Source: Scortum barcoo (Eukaryota > Chordata > Actinopteri > Centrarchiformes > Terapontidae). Taken from it: a stretch of DNA of 64,000 nt. Below the pieces are notes generated by a model that saw only the letters and a program-made list of their open reading frames with translations, was not told the DNA's origin and did no database searches. The stretch is taken from contig CM041540.1 in NCBI GenBank assembly GCA_023238725.1, forward strand, positions 6,467,501 through 6,531,500, in the 5' to 3' direction. Numbering within the stretch: position 1 is the stretch's first letter; each line of letters starts with the position of its first letter. This document shows positions 55,301 to 64,000 of this stretch, one piece after another. The translations under genes and the position numbers were made by a program.

Positions 55301-58076
55301 CTTGGCTGCGAAAGCAAGAATGAAAACACTTACACATAGAGGAGTGGTAATAAACTGAGGAGAGAGGAAAGCTGTTGTCTGTAGCGGCGTGGTTTGAGTG
55401 CGATGGTGTGGGTTTTCCCTCACTGACTTCAGTGCGGTTCGGTCTTAAAAGGATAGTTATTCCCCACACAATGACGTGACTGTGTCCCCTTGCTGAGGGG
55501 AGGGAAGGAGGAGAAAGGAGAGACTGGGTTTACGCTATGCGCTCCACTCTGCCACCCAGAGTCCACCCAGGTCTAAGCTGTGTAGCGTCACTGTCAGACA
55601 GACCCCGCGTACACCTCCCCCACCCCGCTGCCCTCTGAAATGGTGGGGCTGTGGACGATTTCTAAAGCTCCCTGCAGCGCGAGGAAAGCTGTTCAGAGAG
55701 CGTGTGAAACCGTTTAAGGGAAACGCCGCAACCTAAACCACTTTCATCCCGTGGCTTGTTTTTATTATTGTCCACTTTAGCGTCATGTCTTTCTACGTCC
55801 TTCTGCTATCTCTCCCTCCCCCCATGCATGTTCCCCATTTTCCCCACCCCTCGCTCCTCATGTGTTTCCATAACAGCAGTGGATTTGGCCAAAGGTGGCT
55901 TTAAATGGTCTCTCCCGGCCTCCTTGTAATTAGGAACTGCGTCTGCGACACTCCCCCTCCCCATCGCTCTGCGTTACTGTCTCAGGTTTATTTAGGAAAT
56001 GCACAGAGGAGGGAGAGAAGTCCGGCAGGGCGGGGTGACTGGGCACAGGAAGGGGGAGGGTGGGGGGGGGTTTGATATTTTTCTTTTCTTTTTTTCTTTT
56101 CCTTTCTTTGGCTGCGTTTCTCCAGAGTGATGGACAGGTCTTCTAGAGGAAGTAGGAGGAGCAGGCAGAGGCAGTCACAGCGCAGCTCAGATTCAGTCAG
56201 GAATGCTGCTGTACTGTACTTGTTTTTCTTTTTTCCTCACTTGCCTTTTGTCAGTCTTGACTGCGTCTGGCTGCAGCACACATATGTTTGTGCATAGCCT
56301 CCTTTATAGAGAGGAATGTTTGAAAGGACAGGGCGATGGGGTTATCTGGCTGTTTGTGTTTGGAGGAGGGGGACGTGGGGGCGGGGATATATGTGTGAAT
56401 TCCTTAGTAGTGACAGCAGGATTCCCTGGATGAAGAAGAGGCAAACGTAGTGGATGAGGGAACAAACAGGCTGCTTCGGAGGGAAGCTATTTACCAGAGC
56501 TGGAACATACTGGGCCTCTTAGATCTTACAAAGAAGGAGGGGAGTCTGTGTCATTTCAGTGTTTTTTGGCAAACTGTCCTGTCCTTGTTGAAAGAAAGTG
56601 TCCTGGTTACATCAACTCCCACCGTGAAGGCCCCTGCTAGTGATATATCTGTACTGTTTAACCCAGTCACACAGAATCAGAAGAGAATTTGTAGAGTGAT
56701 CCCACCAGTAGCCTTGGCTGACACACAGACACACCGGGGTCTTCCTCCTCATATTAATTAGGCCTGGAGATGACAGCTGTCATGTCTGCCGGTTCAAATT
56801 TGGATGTATTAGTACCTGAAATTATTCCCACCATTATTTTGCCATTTAAAAAAAGAAAACAAAACAAAAAAAAAACAACTTTCTTTTCTTGGTTCTCCTT
56901 GTGAACTTGACAGAAGCTGTGTCAGATTTGACAGCCGACCTGGTAATGAAATACAGCTTTTCCTGGAGAGAGAGTAACGTGAGAGGACATGCTCAGGGCA
57001 AAATGGGTTGAAACCTCCGTAGGCATGCAGAGGCAGGTTTTTTTGGTGCAGCGGTGTGTTATTGCCGAACTAAGTATGCCCCAGCTCGATGCGTGCTTTG
57101 TAACCCCTCTCTGTCCACAGCCCCTGTCCGTGATCTGAAGCCTTTGTTTGGCCCTAGTGTGCATGAGCAGGCGGAGGTGTGACCTCCAGCCTATTTTGTC
57201 TCGGCATCTGTCCCTCCCACTAATCCCGCTTATCAACAGAGCTCTCTGTATCAGGGGCAGCCACACTGACACATATGCTCCCGTCTGGATTCACATCAGC
57301 CAGTGTATAATTTATTATTCCAACCAGCCTCTTACTTAGGTTCCAAAGGAACGCTAGATTCATTGCTTGACACCTAATGTAGTCAGTTATTGATGACTTA
57401 CACTCTTAGAGCAGTATTTTCTGCACAAACAGTGAGGGATTCTTGCAGTAATGCTGATACAACACAAGCTTTCCTGTTAATAAAAGCTGTGGACAAGCAG
57501 TAAAGATTTTCTGTGTTTTATTTGAATGTGTGAGTTCTTGGAATTAAGCAGTCCTCCTCAGTCGAAGGGGGAAAAAATGGCCTCTCTGTGTTGTTGCGTT
57601 TTTCCTCCCTCCTTTCATGGCGGCCGGCTGCTCTGTGTTCTCTTGCTCCCCTTTGTGGGAGCTTTCTTACAGTGCAGCCTCCTGCATTCCTGGCAGACAG
57701 TGTGTAGAGGTCGCTTTAGCGCAGTTGGCAGGCAGCAGCTCAGTTCAGGCTTCAGCCTCTTACAATATCATATCCTCACGCTTTTCATCAGTCGATACCT
57801 CAAAGCATGTCAAAGGGGAAATTCCTCTCAAACACTTCCCTGGTCTGAAAGTATGAATCATGCATCAACATGTGCTGGAAATACCCCGTTTTCACTCTGA
57901 TTTGTAATTTCAGGTTTGCTAGATACTGCAGCCTTGCAAGTGCTTTGTTCTTGGTTTGAAAGAAATGACACATTACTGAACTGATTATCAATTTAAGCCA
58001 CAGTACTAACAGATTTTCTTTGTTCCCCTTTTCTCTGTTGTGTGTCTTCATCTGCTCTCTCCTGTTACATGTTCAG
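49324..58076 (+). other. kmt2e: kmt2e intron 1 (8.75 kb), possibly with further 5'UTR exons
   Basis: No coding exon was found. A YY1-type word (AAAATGGCGACA) near 51169-51180 lies before a short GCA/GCG run. The block 55380-56170 is GC-rich with purine-rich tracts and could be an alternative promoter or enhancer. Open frames in 53042-54711 lack splice support and family resemblance. 51495-51525 ('tttttatttgtcatgtgcac') looks like a repeat fragment. Confidence 0.45.
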
Positions 58077-58085
58077 GCCTTGTGG

Positions 58086-58163
58086 ATGCACTTAGATGTC
58101 TGCAATGACTGCTGTGGCTGGCATGCCTCAGTGTTTTGGACTCCCATTCTCTGGACTCAGTAG
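58086..58163 (+). other. kmt2e upstream ORF 1 (25 codons)
   Basis: ATG at 58086, stop TAG 58161-58163, within the presumed 5'UTR part of the exon that carries the kmt2e start codon (acceptor 'gttcag' ends at 58076). It ends 27 nt before the main ATG. Confidence 0.5.
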
Positions 58164-58190
58164 GACAAGAACTGATCAGCAGAGAACGTC

Positions 58191-58194
<4 letters not shown>
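58105..58194 (+). other. kmt2e upstream ORF 2, stop overlaps the main start (ATGA)
   Basis: ATG 58105 opens 29 codons (MTAVAGMPQCFG...) and ends with TGA at 58192-58194, which overlaps the kmt2e start codon 58191-58193 by two bases. Such an arrangement can restrict or couple initiation at the main ORF. Confidence 0.6.
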
Positions 58195-63949
<5,755 letters not shown>

Positions 63950-64000
63950 GTAAGAAAGGACACACAGGTGGATATACACATCCCGGTCTTCATAAAGCTT
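63950..64000 (+). other. kmt2e: Start of the next kmt2e intron
   Basis: The sequence after exon 4 opens with the donor gtaaga. The window ends inside the intron. Confidence 0.85.

Overview
The window is vertebrate nuclear DNA, almost certainly from a percomorph (spiny-rayed) teleost. Genes are split by GT-AG introns, intergenic DNA is AT-rich with CA, AT and poly-T microsatellites, promoters sit in CpG-rich patches, and several interspersed repeats are of kinds common in perch-like fish (the 'tactcaagtac' repeat, the 'gcaactattttgat' repeat, a LINE-tail-like element, a decayed Tc1/mariner transposon). No bacterial operon, CRISPR array or prophage is present.

Layout. (1) 1-5000, plus: the last four coding exons of a membrane-anchored fatty acyl-CoA reductase (FAR1/FAR2 type), whose first ~320 codons lie upstream of the window. 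(2) 5000-8400: nested repeats and an unassigned candidate exon pair. (3) 8785-12508, minus: complete ergic2 (13 coding exons, 380 aa), with its promoter near 13.2 kb. (4) 13.3-16.0 kb: repeats and a partial direct duplication. (5) 16248-36845, plus: complete kdm7a, a PHD-JmjC histone demethylase (18 coding exons, 868 aa), with a 3'UTR to about 39490. (6) 40769-44377, minus: complete ndufb2 (3 exons, 101 aa), tail-to-tail with kdm7a; its large intron holds a local duplication interrupted by a Tc1 relic. (7) 44.4-48.8 kb: repeats and an unassigned CpG island at 46.2-47.1 kb. (8) 48.8 kb to the end, plus: the CpG-island promoter, untranslated first exon and first four coding exons of kmt2e. The gene continues past the right edge.

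Exon joins were made by hand from splice consensus, phase and remembered family sequences. The summed coding lengths of ergic2 (1143 nt), kdm7a (2607 nt) and ndufb2 (306 nt) are all divisible by three and end at a stop, which supports the models.

The genes do not form a pathway: ether-lipid/fatty alcohol synthesis, ER-Golgi cargo cycling, histone H3K9/H3K27 demethylation, respiratory complex I, and an H3K4me3-reading SET/PHD protein. In human, as I remember the map, FAR2 and ERGIC2 lie on 12p11, and KDM7A, NDUFB2 (7q34) and KMT2E (7q22) on chromosome 7, so the window brings together two human synteny groups. I found no convincing new multi-gene system. The most useful leads are regulatory or structural: a GC-AG intron in ergic2, a uORF whose stop overlaps the kmt2e start codon, a cluster of RFX-like X-boxes in a kmt2e intron, full CRE and YY1 motifs at several promoters, an unassigned CpG island, a nested transposon with an intact 13-bp target duplication, and a 60-nt hairpin.
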